From NCBI RefSeq assembly GCF_032678705.1, contig NZ_JAVTSS010000001.1, positions 186,001 to 250,000 on the forward strand: a stretch of 64,000 nt of DNA, in the 5' to 3' direction. The DNA is from Pedobacter frigiditerrae (GTDB taxonomy: Bacteria; Bacteroidota; Bacteroidia; Sphingobacteriales; Sphingobacteriaceae). Shown here piece after piece: positions 29,105 through 39,223 of this stretch (the first letter of the stretch is position 1; every line of letters begins with the position of its first letter). The position numbers were made by a program, and so were the translations under genes. The notes under the pieces were generated by a model, which was not told the DNA's origin, made no database searches, and saw only the letters and a program-made list of their open reading frames with translations.

Positions 29105-30380
29105 CTATAACCTGGTTAAATAAGTTTATTTGTTGTTTAGTTAAATGGGCAGCTGTATAAGGTTCAAAAGCTTGCCAATTAGTCAGAGGAGCAGTTTTTC
29201 TATTTACTTTCTCTATATATTGAGATAAAATAGGATATGCGATTTGAATGGACTGATCTAAAGTAATTAAATCACCAGCATTACATTCCTTAATAATTTT
29301 AGCGGCACTACTTTCCTTATGAAATAAAGCTAATAAAGGTTTATTGGTTAAAATATAGGGATAAAGTTTGGAAGCAGTATAGCCAACATCATTAGAGCCT
29401 ATTATGATTAAACCATCTGCTTGTTTTAAGTTTTTAATACTCTCATAAAAACCAATTCTATCAGTATATTCTGTAACATAATTCGAAATGTCAAAGTTAT
29501 GCGCTAGAGTTGAAATGGTTTCCTTTCCTTTTCCTTTTGGTGCATAACTTGTACCAATAAAATGCAGATGTACATTATTAAATAATTCAGGTCTTTCCTT
29601 AATTCCCTTTTTAAAACTTTCGAATAAAATATTGATTGCATCTTGCATATCATATCCTCCTCTTCCAACATAAACTAAATTAACATATCCTTCTTGTTGA
29701 GGGTAAGCCAGCTTTAGATTTTCCTTGTGCTTATCTGCTATTTCAAAATCTAAATCAAAAGCACCAAAAGTGATAGTTGCTGAAGGCTTCTTTTTTAATA
29801 AAGGATATCTTGTATGTAATACTTGAATGTATTTTGTTGAAACACTAATCAATCCGTTTACTTTTCTCATCGCAATCGGCTCAAGGTATTTATGTAAACG
29901 ATAAGAAAACCAATATTTTTTAGGGCGCTCTGCTTTTGGCTTGTTTTTATAATAATCAGAGTGCCAAGGATCTTGCATATCAATTACATAAGGTATGCCG
30001 AATTTTCTACTCCAGTGGTTACCTAAAACACAAATTGGAAACTCAGTAGTTGAAAAATAAATCAAATCAAACTTTTTTGATTTTAGCAATCGATTAACCT
30101 TTTGTTTATAAAACCACATAGAACGTAAACCTAAACTCCCAAGACCAAATTTACTAGTCCATTTTTTTGATAAAGCACTAACCTTATGAATTACTATATC
30201 AGAAGGAATTGATTCCAACAATAAAGGATCCTTAACAACATCACTATACTTTTCATCCACTATAACTACCTCTACATTCCAGTCTAGATCTTTAAAATAA
30301 GGCAAACTCATTCTAACACGTTGCATATCGGCAGTATTGGAAGGAGGGAAGTAGGGGCATATAATTAATATTCTTTTCAA
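29082..30380 (-). CDS. Glycosyltransferase, GT4-like
   Basis: A 432-residue GT-B protein. The N-terminal half has ILIICPYFPPSNTADMQRVR, the acceptor-domain beginning of many GT4 enzymes. The C-terminal half contains VYVGRGGYDMQDAINILFES and a donor-site region LIIIGSNDVGYTASKLYPYI. The usual E-x7-E is absent there, so catalytic details may differ. It overlaps its upstream neighbour by 4 bases. Sugar unknown. Confidence 0.8.
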   Translation of the reverse strand: MKRILIICPYFPPSNTADMQRVRMSLPYFKDLDWNVEVVIVDEKYSDVVKDPLLLESIPSDIVIHKVSALSKKWTSKFGLGSLGLRSMWFYKQKVNRLLKSKKFDLIYFSTTEFPICVLGNHWSRKFGIPYVIDMQDPWHSDYYKNKPKAERPKKYWFSYRLHKYLEPIAMRKVNGLISVSTKYIQVLHTRYPLLKKKPSATITFGAFDLDFEIADKHKENLKLAYPQQEGYVNLVYVGRGGYDMQDAINILFESFKKGIKERPELFNNVHLHFIGTSYAPKGKGKETISTLAHNFDISNYVTEYTDRIGFYESIKNLKQADGLIIIGSNDVGYTASKLYPYILTNKPLLALFHKESSAAKIIKECNAGDLITLDQSIQIAYPILSQYIEKVNRKTAPLTNWQAFEPYTAAHLTKQQINLFNQVIDASSKAI

Positions 30381-31612
30381 TCTTTTAATGTTTTTTCTAT
30401 AAGGCTTATAAATTTTTTACTTTCCAATTCCCAATTCATACTTTCCCTTGCTAGGGAATAAGATGCAAATTTGGTTTGTTGGAGTAATTCTCTATTGATA
30501 TCAAAATTATTAATTAGGGTTGCTAATGCTTCCACATTTCCAATACTATATGAAAATCCAATTGTGGTATATTTATTGAGAAATTCTTTCTGGGCTGAAG
30601 TTTCTGAAGCAATTACTGCCAATCCACTGGTTAAATAGGTAAAAATTTTATTAGATAAAGCTATATCGTTATTTAAGCAAAAGCCTGACTCTATCGCTAG
30701 ACCTATATCATGTTTGTTTGCCAATTCGAAAATTTTGTCAGGAGATATGGGGGAGATAAATTTTAGTTGTTCTTGTTCTAATCTAAAATCATCAGCTAAG
30801 CTTAAAAAGTAAGTTTTATTAGCCTCATCGATATTCCCTAAAAGGGTTAAACTAATATGTTTTCTTTTGAGTAATGCTACTGCTTTTATTACATCTTCTA
30901 TACCTCTTTCTTTACCAATGGTTTGAGAGAACCAAAATAATTTGAGTTTTTCTCCTTCAGCTCTTAACTTTTTTTCTTGAATACAGAAGGCAGGAAAGAC
31001 ATTGTTGATAATAATTGGATTTAATTTAGGGTAGAATTTCTTGTACTCTTTGCCGATTAAAGGGCTAGCAACAGTGAGATAATCTACGCTTGGTAGATAC
31101 TTGTCTTCGATAAATTGGGCTAATCTGAATGCTAAACTGTTTTCATTGTCCGTTTGTTCTTGTCGATGAAAATCTTCTGCATCGAAACCACATTTTGAAT
31201 AATGCTTTTTGCTTGCTAATACAGCCACTGGTAAAGCTCCCAAATTGTGTGCAATATATAAATCTGCTTTTATGGATTTTGCTTTATCTAATAAGCCATT
31301 AACATTTCTTTTAATAGCAAATTCTGCAATCCCATATTTCATACCAATATACCTTGCAAGTAAGTTGCCAATACGATGCTTAATTCTACTTATTAAATAT
31401 TGAAATTTTTTATTATCAGGGTTACCACCAGTATGGACAGCTGTCCATTTCTTGCTTTTTAATAACTTTAAGTCAATAACTGTCCCCCAATCATTCCAAT
31501 ATTGGTAAATTACTGTTACGATAAAGCCTTGATCAGATAAAGCATCAGCTTCCTTAACCAATCGGGGATTTAAACTAGGTTGACCAGAAGTGACGATTAC
31601 AATTTTGATCAT
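30377..31612 (-). CDS. Glycosyltransferase, GT4-like
   Basis: A 411-residue GT-B protein. It begins KIVIVTSGQPSLNPRLVKEA, typical of GT4-like acceptor domains. The donor domain has FWFSQTIGKERGIEDVIKAV and the late motif ALSNKIFTYLTSGLAVIASE. It is coupled to both neighbours by 4-base ATGA overlaps. Donor and linkage cannot be predicted. Confidence 0.82.
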   Translation of the reverse strand: MIKIVIVTSGQPSLNPRLVKEADALSDQGFIVTVIYQYWNDWGTVIDLKLLKSKKWTAVHTGGNPDNKKFQYLISRIKHRIGNLLARYIGMKYGIAEFAIKRNVNGLLDKAKSIKADLYIAHNLGALPVAVLASKKHYSKCGFDAEDFHRQEQTDNENSLAFRLAQFIEDKYLPSVDYLTVASPLIGKEYKKFYPKLNPIIINNVFPAFCIQEKKLRAEGEKLKLFWFSQTIGKERGIEDVIKAVALLKRKHISLTLLGNIDEANKTYFLSLADDFRLEQEQLKFISPISPDKIFELANKHDIGLAIESGFCLNNDIALSNKIFTYLTSGLAVIASETSAQKEFLNKYTTIGFSYSIGNVEALATLINNFDINRELLQQTKFASYSLARESMNWELESKKFISLIEKTLKD

Positions 31613-32628
31613 TTATGACTATTAATCATCTTTTGGTATAGATCCAAGTATTGATCAATAATTACTATGGAAGAAAACCTTTTTTCGCAGTCTTGCCTTA
31701 CCTTTTTTCTATCTAATTGAGGTATTTTATCTATCAAATCAACCATTTCATCAATAGTATTGCAACTGTATCCATTTAGTCCATTTATAATCACTTCTGA
31801 AACAGAACCTCTATTAAAGCCAATGATAGGAGTTCCACAAGCCATAGCTTCTGCCATTACAATACCAAAGGGTTCATTCCATTCAATTGGCATTAGAAAT
31901 CCAGACGCATTCCTTAATAGAATGTTTTTTTGCACATCGTCTACAGGTCCGATATAACTAATTTGTTCGTTTAGATGCGGTTTAATGTCTTGGTGAAAAT
32001 AATCTTGATAAACTGAAGGGATATTTCCTGCAATAACCAATTTTTTGCCCGTCCTTTGAGCAACCTCTATTGCTATATGAGTGCCTTTAATAGGTTCTAT
32101 TCTTCCTAAAAAGACCAAAGGAGCATGATCAGATACAATGGCGTTAAAATGATATATGCCTAAATCTACTCCATTAAAGATAGGATAGGATGGCGCATAA
32201 GGTGAAATCTGATTACTAATATAACTACTACATCCAGTAAATGACAAAGTGTTTTTTTTGAATATTTTTTTTGCATTTACAATTTGTTTAATTGTTGGTT
32301 CGCGTTGATAAGACATCAACTTTGGTATTTTTGAATTGAAAAATGGCAGCAAATATGCCAACCTACCAAAACTGTGTATTATATCTGGCTTAAACCTGTA
32401 CAGTTTTGAAATTACTTTAACATTTTCTAAATGACTAATTAAGCTACCACTTTGTGCCGGAAATTTAAGTAGCTCAATGCTTGTTGAAGAATCCTTATTG
32501 GCAACTAAAAGGACATCATGGCCTTTTGCAGTTAGCCCATGAGATAAAAAATCGATTATTCGCTCAATTCCACCATAGTTTTGTGGTGGAATTGGAATAA
32601 ATGGATCTGCTATAATGGCTATTTTCAT
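31609..32628 (-). CDS. Glycosyltransferase family 4
   Basis: A 339-residue transferase with PPQNYGGIERIIDFLSHGL near the N-terminus and the full donor motif EPFGIVMAEAMACGTPIIGF. VFLGRIEPIKGTHIAIEVA begins the C-terminal domain. It is the same length as its upstream neighbour and similar to it across the chain, so the pair look like tandem paralogues. It belongs to the coupled run (4-base overlaps). Confidence 0.92.
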   Translation of the reverse strand: MKIAIIADPFIPIPPQNYGGIERIIDFLSHGLTAKGHDVLLVANKDSSTSIELLKFPAQSGSLISHLENVKVISKLYRFKPDIIHSFGRLAYLLPFFNSKIPKLMSYQREPTIKQIVNAKKIFKKNTLSFTGCSSYISNQISPYAPSYPIFNGVDLGIYHFNAIVSDHAPLVFLGRIEPIKGTHIAIEVAQRTGKKLVIAGNIPSVYQDYFHQDIKPHLNEQISYIGPVDDVQKNILLRNASGFLMPIEWNEPFGIVMAEAMACGTPIIGFNRGSVSEVIINGLNGYSCNTIDEMVDLIDKIPQLDRKKVRQDCEKRFSSIVIIDQYLDLYQKMINSHK

Positions 32629-33644
32629 ACCGAATTCTGATATAATTTAATATAGTGATTAGCCATATGCGTTGCAGTATAATTTTCATCGAACACATTT
32701 CTGCAAGTTTGCCGATCGATTTCTGGCAATTTATTTATGGCATTAATAAGGTCTTCAAATGCTTCACCCGTAAAGCCATTGACACCATTTATAATATATT
32801 CCTTAAAACAAAATCTATTATAGCTAATTACCGGACATCCACAAGCATTCGCTTCAAGCATAGTTGTGTTAAAAGCTTCACTATCGCTAGTCGGGATCAG
32901 TAATGCTGCAGCTTCATTTAATAAAATGTTTTTTTGTTTGTCATTTACTTCTCCAATAAAACGTATACTCTTTCCATCACATTCCGAAAGTACAAAGCGC
33001 TCAAACCATGCAATTTCATGTGGATAATCTCCGATCTTTCCTGCAATAATTAAACTCTTATTTGTGGCTTTAGCTAATTCAATAGCGTCCATTACACCTT
33101 TTGTTTTTCCTATTCTGCAAATGATGATTAAGGGAGCATCACTATGTAATGGGTTTTGATTATAAGAATATAGATACTTTGGTAAGCCATTATTAACATA
33201 ACTCCAGTTACCTTTTAAATTAATGGATTTGTCTTGTATCCATTTACCACAAGGGCTTAATGTTAAATTAAGAGGATTTAATGCTAAAAATCGTCTAAAC
33301 GAAATAGTATCTAAATCTGCCATATGGAATGTATGAATTTTTCTAATTTTGCTCCATAACTTTGGTAAAAAATAAATAAGTCTGCCATGGTTATGTATCA
33401 CATCGTATTTATTAAAAAGTAGGTGCTTCCAAATTATTTGGATAGTATTTTTCTGATCTAAATACGTACCTATTGGAATAAACCTTACACCTTCTGGGAC
33501 AATAGAATCATTATGTGCCATCAATGTAATCTCATGTCCATTTCTTAACAATTCATTGATAAGATAATAAACAATACGCTCTGTGCCACCTATGGTAGTT
33601 GGTGGAAAAGGGATAACGGGATTAACTATTTGTAAGATCTTCAT
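32625..33644 (-). CDS. Glycosyltransferase family 4
   Basis: A 339-residue GT-B enzyme with FPPTTIGGTERIVYYLINEL at the N-terminus and SEAFNTTMLEANACGCPVIS at the donor site, where Glu residues are spaced as in E-x7-E. It resembles the next gene at every landmark (GGxER, IHNHGRLIYFLP/IIHSFGRLAYLLP, DVQKNILL-type loop), which indicates tandem duplication and divergence. It overlaps the upstream gene by 23 bases. Confidence 0.92.
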   Translation of the reverse strand: MKILQIVNPVIPFPPTTIGGTERIVYYLINELLRNGHEITLMAHNDSIVPEGVRFIPIGTYLDQKNTIQIIWKHLLFNKYDVIHNHGRLIYFLPKLWSKIRKIHTFHMADLDTISFRRFLALNPLNLTLSPCGKWIQDKSINLKGNWSYVNNGLPKYLYSYNQNPLHSDAPLIIICRIGKTKGVMDAIELAKATNKSLIIAGKIGDYPHEIAWFERFVLSECDGKSIRFIGEVNDKQKNILLNEAAALLIPTSDSEAFNTTMLEANACGCPVISYNRFCFKEYIINGVNGFTGEAFEDLINAINKLPEIDRQTCRNVFDENYTATHMANHYIKLYQNSV

Positions 33645-34605
33645 TTACAGATTTTACGATGCTTAAATATTTTTCCGCACACAATTCTAGAGTAAGGTTT
33701 TTCATAATATATGAACGAGGGGAGAAGGTCTGTAGTTTAGGTACGAACTCTTTTAAGCGTTCTGTAAAATCATCAATATCTTTAAATTTTATTCCGCAAG
33801 CATCATTCCAATATGGTACTGAACTAACTGGCTTGAATTTTACCAAATGAGGATAAAATGAAGGATCAGACCAATAACCACCTTCATCCCAGGCTAAAAT
33901 AGGTGTATCTGTTGCTAAGATTTGTTGATAGGCAATTCCTTGCGTCTCATGCTCACAAAGAAATATTACAGCCTTAGTTGAACTTAATTCATTCATTAAA
34001 TCAATATGCTTATAATGCCCATAACTTATAACAGTATAAGTAAGCCCTTGATTCGTTAGCTCATTTATAACTGCTTCGAATAATGGATTCTCCCAACGAA
34101 TTTTGTTATAAATTAAGAAATCTACAGTCGGTTTGTCATTCTTTATTTCTGGCGACCATTTTTTTGTGTCTATTCCTACTGGCCAAGCCATTACTTTATC
34201 GCCATAATATGGCTTACACATCTTTTCCATCCAAGGTCCAGGGACCAACATTTTTTTTACATTAGTATATTTTTGAAAAAAATCTAAACATTCAATTGGG
34301 TGAGAAAACACACCAGCTCCAAAGATAATCGGATTTTTAAACCGTTCTTCGAAAATCAAATGTGGTTTTCCAATTACACAAATCAACTCATTAGGGTGTC
34401 TTTTGGCATAGCTATAATCATTAAAACGGTAGGCTATATTCAAAATGTCTAGTCCTCGCATTAATTCCAAAGCTACCATCATTACGCCCCCAGGTCTTGC
34501 TTTCCCTCTAATTATTCTTCTAATAATTTGTCTAGGATAACGATCATATTTAAACCACCTATCTGGATTAGGTTCTTCATAAAAGATATTTAAGATTTGG
34601 TTCAT
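33622..34605 (-). CDS. Putative glycosyltransferase, GT-B fold
   Basis: A 327-residue protein without the standard N-terminal GT4 signature. KARPGGVMMVALELMRGLDI near residue 36 and CEHETQGIAYQQILATDTPI plus LAWDEGGYW near 220-250 look like the donor-binding part of a GT-B enzyme. It is embedded in the coupled glycosyltransferase run (4- and 23-base overlaps). Function assigned by fold-like motifs and context only. Confidence 0.68.
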   Translation of the reverse strand: MNQILNIFYEEPNPDRWFKYDRYPRQIIRRIIRGKARPGGVMMVALELMRGLDILNIAYRFNDYSYAKRHPNELICVIGKPHLIFEERFKNPIIFGAGVFSHPIECLDFFQKYTNVKKMLVPGPWMEKMCKPYYGDKVMAWPVGIDTKKWSPEIKNDKPTVDFLIYNKIRWENPLFEAVINELTNQGLTYTVISYGHYKHIDLMNELSSTKAVIFLCEHETQGIAYQQILATDTPILAWDEGGYWSDPSFYPHLVKFKPVSSVPYWNDACGIKFKDIDDFTERLKEFVPKLQTFSPRSYIMKNLTLELCAEKYLSIVKSVNEDLTNS

Positions 34606-35303
34606 TCTTGTATAAATTCTTTTGATTGTAATCCAGCAATTTGACCTTCTATATTTAAATAGTCAGTTAATTCATATTTAAAATGGCCTTTTTTTAACAC
34701 TCTAGCGGCAGCAAACTCTATGGAAATAAAAGAGGTTGTTTTTAAGCTAGGTTTGAAAAATTCTTTGATAAAAATCCATAAACTTCTTAAGCCCACTATT
34801 CGATAAGGGTAACTATAAATTTCATTTAAACAGGACAATAAAAATTCTTCATAAACAGTTTTGTCTTTTACAAAATATCCTCTTGTAGAAACTACGGATC
34901 TTCTACTACTAAAGTCGAATCCTTTAATCTTAAAATCTATTGTTTCATTCAATTCAAGTTTAAAGTTATCCGTTGGAAAATATCTTCCGGAAATTTTAAA
35001 TATTTTGGTGTCTGGTGGTATATAATCCAGCACAGATAATAAAATTAAAACCTCATTAATACTCTTATTAGCAAACTGATATTGTTTCAGGTGAATAATA
35101 TTTACATTTTCTATTGCATCATTCAATTTTGAATAGTCATAGTCGTAAGAATTATCCGCTAGGATAATCTGTTTAAACCCAACTGCTTTAAGGCGCTTAA
35201 GCGTTTGAATGGTCTGTAGTTCTCTTTCCTCCAATGAAAAGAAACTTCGCGTAATCGAAGACATTGTTTTTGGATTAATACAAGACGTAACAACAGCAAT
35301 CAT
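34602..35303 (-). CDS. Unassigned sugar-nucleotide-transferase-like protein
   Basis: A 233-residue protein from the ATG at 35303. That start makes an ATGA overlap with the upstream stop, as between most neighbours; an ATG at 35348 would overlap by 49 bases. IAVVTSCINP opens with a beta strand, QIILADNSYDYDY gives an acidic turn, and FKISGRYFPTDN follows. The pattern recalls a small GT-A-type fold. I do not recognise a named family. Confidence 0.55.
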   Translation of the reverse strand: MIAVVTSCINPKTMSSITRSFFSLEERELQTIQTLKRLKAVGFKQIILADNSYDYDYSKLNDAIENVNIIHLKQYQFANKSINEVLILLSVLDYIPPDTKIFKISGRYFPTDNFKLELNETIDFKIKGFDFSSRRSVVSTRGYFVKDKTVYEEFLLSCLNEIYSYPYRIVGLRSLWIFIKEFFKPSLKTTSFISIEFAAARVLKKGHFKYELTDYLNIEGQIAGLQSKEFIQE

Positions 35304-36277
35304 TCCTTTAATCTTAAATAATATTGAACAAGCCTTATGGTTTTCCATCCAAATAAACTTACTAATTTTTGGGTAATCGGGCCCCCAATAGACGGCTGAT
35401 AGTTTTTAGGGTCTATTTTTGGTAGGGCGCTAATTGCAATTTTATATAAGTTATGATATTTAGGCAGACATTTTAGAGCTACCCCCGTTAACATTTTATA
35501 AATTGCCAACTTGGCTGGGTAAGTATTAGTTTTTCTGAATAAAGCTTCCTTTTTTAGCAAAACTGAATGGAGCATACTTTTAAATCTTTCTAAAGAATCA
35601 AGGTCAGATAAGGATTTTGTTTTTTGCTTTCTATAATAACAGTAAGCATGCTCACTATAAACTATTCCTTGCGAGTTTAACACAACTCTAGCAAAAAAAT
35701 CACCATCATCATCATAAGTCAATTCTTCGTTCCATATTCCACTTTTTTCAATAATATGCTTGGGGGTTAACCAAGAATGTATACTTATCATTGAACCATA
35801 TGCAGTATTTCCACCCCATAAATTAATAAGAAATTCAGCGGGAGTTCCTTTGTATTTCAAGAACGAGTCCTCATAACTACTTGGTACTAAATTGTCCAAA
35901 TTGTCACCATTCCAAAAATGAATTGTGCTGCAAACGGAAATATAATTAGGTAAATGCCCAATGGCTTTTAATTGATTTTCGATTTTATTTGGACTTAACA
36001 AGTCATCTGCATCCAGAAATTGTATGTAATCACCTGTTGCTAAACTTAGCCCGTGATTTCTGGCAGCACTGGCTCCCTTATTTGTTTGTTGAACGACAAT
36101 TATATTACCTGCTTGAATTTTTTTTGCAATTGAATATGACTCATCTTTAGAACCATCGTCAATAATTATAATCTCAATGTTTGGATAAGTTTGATTAAGT
36201 GCAGAATTAATTGCTTCCATCAAATACTTTTCTGCATTATAAAGTGGTATAATTATAGAAACTTTATGTAGTTTCAT
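35300..36277 (-). CDS. Glycosyltransferase family 2
   Basis: A 325-residue GT-A enzyme. It begins VSIIIPLYNAEKYLMEAINS, with IIIIDDGSKDES and the DxD motif QFLDADD near residues 87-93. NKGASAARNHGL is the standard GT2 acceptor-side loop. The C-terminal 100 residues are basic and partly hydrophobic. It overlaps the acyltransferase gene by 14 bases. Sugar unknown. Confidence 0.93.
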   Translation of the reverse strand: MKLHKVSIIIPLYNAEKYLMEAINSALNQTYPNIEIIIIDDGSKDESYSIAKKIQAGNIIVVQQTNKGASAARNHGLSLATGDYIQFLDADDLLSPNKIENQLKAIGHLPNYISVCSTIHFWNGDNLDNLVPSSYEDSFLKYKGTPAEFLINLWGGNTAYGSMISIHSWLTPKHIIEKSGIWNEELTYDDDGDFFARVVLNSQGIVYSEHAYCYYRKQKTKSLSDLDSLERFKSMLHSVLLKKEALFRKTNTYPAKLAIYKMLTGVALKCLPKYHNLYKIAISALPKIDPKNYQPSIGGPITQKLVSLFGWKTIRLVQYYLRLKE

Positions 36278-37256
36278 TAGTATTATATTTAAAACGTTTG
36301 GCTAGTTCGATGGATTTTTTTTCTATAAAAAAATAGAAAATATAAGTACTTGGGATTAAAATTACTAGCTTGATCAATAAATATAATAGCTCGTTTTCTG
36401 GAATGCCAAAAAAATTCTTTCCAATTCCAAGAATGTAAATTAATACTATTGGGTGGATTAAATAAAGAGAATATGAAATCTTACCTAAAAAAGACAGTAT
36501 TTTTAATGATTGATTGCAGTAATAAATCGTGATTGCAGAAATAATAAGTATAGAAGTTATTAATGCATCAAATTTACAGTATACAATTAATATGCTGGTT
36601 AATATGAGAACTAAATAGATACTTTCCTTTGTTTTTGTATAGTGTATTTGCGCCATTCCCATAGCGAAAATAGGAGCATAGTTGGTGATTAAATAATAGG
36701 AATTCTGAAAATTAAGAAAACAACTTAAAGAAAATGATAATAAAAAAAATGATCTATAAAATTTTGAATCACTAATAAAATATAATGTTCCAACCAAGAT
36801 GTAAAATTGAAATTCAACACATAAAGTCCAAAAAATGTGATTGTAAAATTCCCATTTGGTAAATGGAATAATATATAAAAGATGCGAAATAAATTGCCCT
36901 GGAATAAAAGGAATTTCTTTCCCTCCATAAGATGGGATAAAAGTTAATAACCAAAAAGTTAATAATGTAAGTATAATGACGCAAATATAGGGCGGATCTA
37001 TCCTTATCATTCTTTTGAATAAAAAGGCGAAAAAATTTCGTGGATAGTAATTGTTTTTTAGAAGTGCGTAGAGAATAATATATCCACTAATTAAAAAGAA
37101 AACATGTACACCTAATTGTCCTTTATTAAAGATTTTAGAAAGTAAAGGATAGTTTTTTAGGTCTGACCCATAATGACACAGTACCACAGCTAATGCGGCG
37201 AGCCCTCTCAATTGTTGAACACCTAAGTTAAAATCAGAATGCTTATTAGACTGCAT
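36264..37256 (-). CDS. Acyltransferase 3 family membrane protein
   Basis: A 330-residue polytopic protein of the OafA/YrhL acyltransferase-3 family with about ten helices. QQLRGLAALAVVLCHYGSD near the N-terminus carries the conserved Arg17 and His28. Members transfer acetyl or other acyl groups to extracytoplasmic sugars. Together with the WcaF-like enzyme it suggests an acylated glycan. It overlaps both neighbours (11 and 14 bases). Confidence 0.9.
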   Translation of the reverse strand: MQSNKHSDFNLGVQQLRGLAALAVVLCHYGSDLKNYPLLSKIFNKGQLGVHVFFLISGYIILYALLKNNYYPRNFFAFLFKRMIRIDPPYICVIILTLLTFWLLTFIPSYGGKEIPFIPGQFISHLLYIIPFTKWEFYNHIFWTLCVEFQFYILVGTLYFISDSKFYRSFFLLSFSLSCFLNFQNSYYLITNYAPIFAMGMAQIHYTKTKESIYLVLILTSILIVYCKFDALITSILIISAITIYYCNQSLKILSFLGKISYSLYLIHPIVLIYILGIGKNFFGIPENELLYLLIKLVILIPSTYIFYFFIEKKSIELAKRFKYNTNETT

Positions 37257-38250
37257 TAAAAATTTCTATCCACCTTGATTTACTTGCATCTTCTTCAACT
37301 CTGTTTCCATTTAAAAACGGTTCAGCTAGCATATTTATATATAGAGCAGGGTTGCGGTCAAGTTCAATTATTCGATCAATAAGTGGACTAAAATCTAGGT
37401 TATTTAGTTTAAATTTCATTTTCTGAGTCTTACCTATTGTTTTAAGCTTGCGTCTAACCTTGTAATATAGATTATTGTATGTTGCTGGTTGGTAATCTTT
37501 AAAATTATATTGACAATTAGATTCTAAAAAATTTACCATAGCAGGGTTTTTACTCATTAAATAAGATGATGCATCAACTAAGCTTTTTGGGTTGAATACC
37601 TCATTTATGAATGGGTCACCACAATATAGTGGAATACTATTCATTTGCATTGCATCATATAATTTTTCAGTCTGATATCCAGGATATGAATAACTTTCAA
37701 AAGCAATTGTGAATTTATATGGGGTTAAGAATTGTCTTTTAATATCCCATTTGCTTCCATAATATTGAGAATCAATAGATGCCATATTATTCATTGACCT
37801 GCCAGGCGCATCTATTTTTTTATATTTAGAAAGCTGTCTAAAAAATTCTTCTCGATACGGAATGTGATTAGAATATAGAAAGTTGCAGAATTTAATTTTT
37901 TTAGCAAATTCCTTCTCTGGATCAATGTTCTTGATAAGTGAGTGAGGATCTAAACCATGCCATTGTATTCTCCTATAACGATTATCTTTAATCTCTTGTG
38001 TTGTTGGAACACCAAATGCCCATTCACAATTGGTTAAATCTGGTGTAATACATTCACAATAATATCCAATGCGAGTATAATTGCCTTTAGAGGGTATATC
38101 ACTTCCATACGGTCCAAAAATAATAATATCAGGATGCTCTGATTTTATCAAGTTGAAAGCTGTGGATATTCCATTCTTATCAAAAACTTCTTCTTTGAAT
38201 CCTTCAAATGATAATCCGTTTTGGACTTTGATTTTAATTTTTTTTTTCAA
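37246..38250 (-). CDS. GT10 fucosyltransferase-like protein
   Basis: A 334-residue protein with the C-terminal alpha-1,3/4-fucosyltransferase domain. Landmarks are FCNFLYSNHIPYREEFF (about 121-137), the FESYSYPGYQTEKLYDA stretch (184-200) and PLYCGDP after it. GT10 enzymes transfer fucose from GDP-fucose, but GDP-fucose biosynthesis genes are not in this window. It overlaps the upstream GT2 by 17 bases. Confidence 0.87.
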   Translation of the reverse strand: MKKKIKIKVQNGLSFEGFKEEVFDKNGISTAFNLIKSEHPDIIIFGPYGSDIPSKGNYTRIGYYCECITPDLTNCEWAFGVPTTQEIKDNRYRRIQWHGLDPHSLIKNIDPEKEFAKKIKFCNFLYSNHIPYREEFFRQLSKYKKIDAPGRSMNNMASIDSQYYGSKWDIKRQFLTPYKFTIAFESYSYPGYQTEKLYDAMQMNSIPLYCGDPFINEVFNPKSLVDASSYLMSKNPAMVNFLESNCQYNFKDYQPATYNNLYYKVRRKLKTIGKTQKMKFKLNNLDFSPLIDRIIELDRNPALYINMLAEPFLNGNRVEEDASKSRWIEIFNAV

Positions 38251-39223
38251 GGAATAGGGATTTTAAACGTCCAAGATAAAATCTCATTAAAAATAGTGAG
38301 GGAGATTGAAGACCAAAAACAAGGAAAGTGATTAGGTTATTTTTACCTTTTTTTTCTATTTCAGTAACTATTTTTAAATAACGGCTCAGTTTAAAAATAT
38401 AATGAAAGAGAACTACCCTACGGCGTAAATTTTTAGTTTTTTTGAAGTATTCTTTTACTATTATCAGTTTTTCGTATTTAAAGAGCAGGCCATCTTTAAA
38501 TGTCTTTGCTTCTTCGTGTTCTCTAAAAAAAGATATGTTTATGGATAGGTATTTAATCTCTTTTGATTTTAGATTCAGGTTTAGAATCATTCCCCAATCG
38601 AAAGAATAATGTAAATTACTATCTATATTTAAGTCTTTTATTGTTTTAAGAGCAATCCATTGAGAAGGTTGTTGGAAATAGGATTGTTCGCTAATCAACC
38701 CATCGAATGTTAAGTCTCTAACAAATGTGCTTTCACAGTTAGTTCTATCATTAGTAAAATGAGTACACCCACCTGTAATAACCTTTAAGCTACAGCTACT
38801 ATCATTGAGATAAGCTTCAGCAATATTAAATAATGCATTTTGGGCTAATAAGTCATCACTATTTATCCAATTAAATATTTCTCCTGTACAATGTTTAAAT
38901 CCTTTTAAGATAGCTTCTACTTGGCCATTATCTGGTTCGCTTACCCAATATTTTATGTAAGACTCATATTTTTTTATAATTGCTAAGGTTTCGTCCTTAC
39001 TTCCCCCATCTATAATTATAAATTCTAAATTTGGATAATTTTGGTATATGATAGATAATATGGTTTCTTCTATATACTCAGCCTGATTATAGCTTGGTGT
39101 TACAATAGAAATTTTTGGCCATTCTGCTCTTGTCAAATAGCAATTAGAATTAAGTATGTTTACCCACGGCCATTTTTTTTTGTTATGACTGCTAGTTACT
39201 TCAAATTCGTTAAATGATTTCAA
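38234..39223 (-). CDS. Glycosyltransferase family 2
   Basis: A 329-residue GT-A transferase: ISIVTPSYNQAEYIEETILS, FIIIDGGSKDET, WVSEPDNGQVEAI and the DxD segment WINSDDLL. An N-terminal extension of about 38 residues, rich in Trp and Asn, precedes the fold. It overlaps the upstream GT2 by 14 bases and the GT10 gene by 17. It is closely related to its neighbour at 39210. Confidence 0.93.
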   Translation of the reverse strand: MKSFNEFEVTSSHNKKKWPWVNILNSNCYLTRAEWPKISIVTPSYNQAEYIEETILSIIYQNYPNLEFIIIDGGSKDETLAIIKKYESYIKYWVSEPDNGQVEAILKGFKHCTGEIFNWINSDDLLAQNALFNIAEAYLNDSSCSLKVITGGCTHFTNDRTNCESTFVRDLTFDGLISEQSYFQQPSQWIALKTIKDLNIDSNLHYSFDWGMILNLNLKSKEIKYLSINISFFREHEEAKTFKDGLLFKYEKLIIVKEYFKKTKNLRRRVVLFHYIFKLSRYLKIVTEIEKKGKNNLITFLVFGLQSPSLFLMRFYLGRLKSLFLEKKN

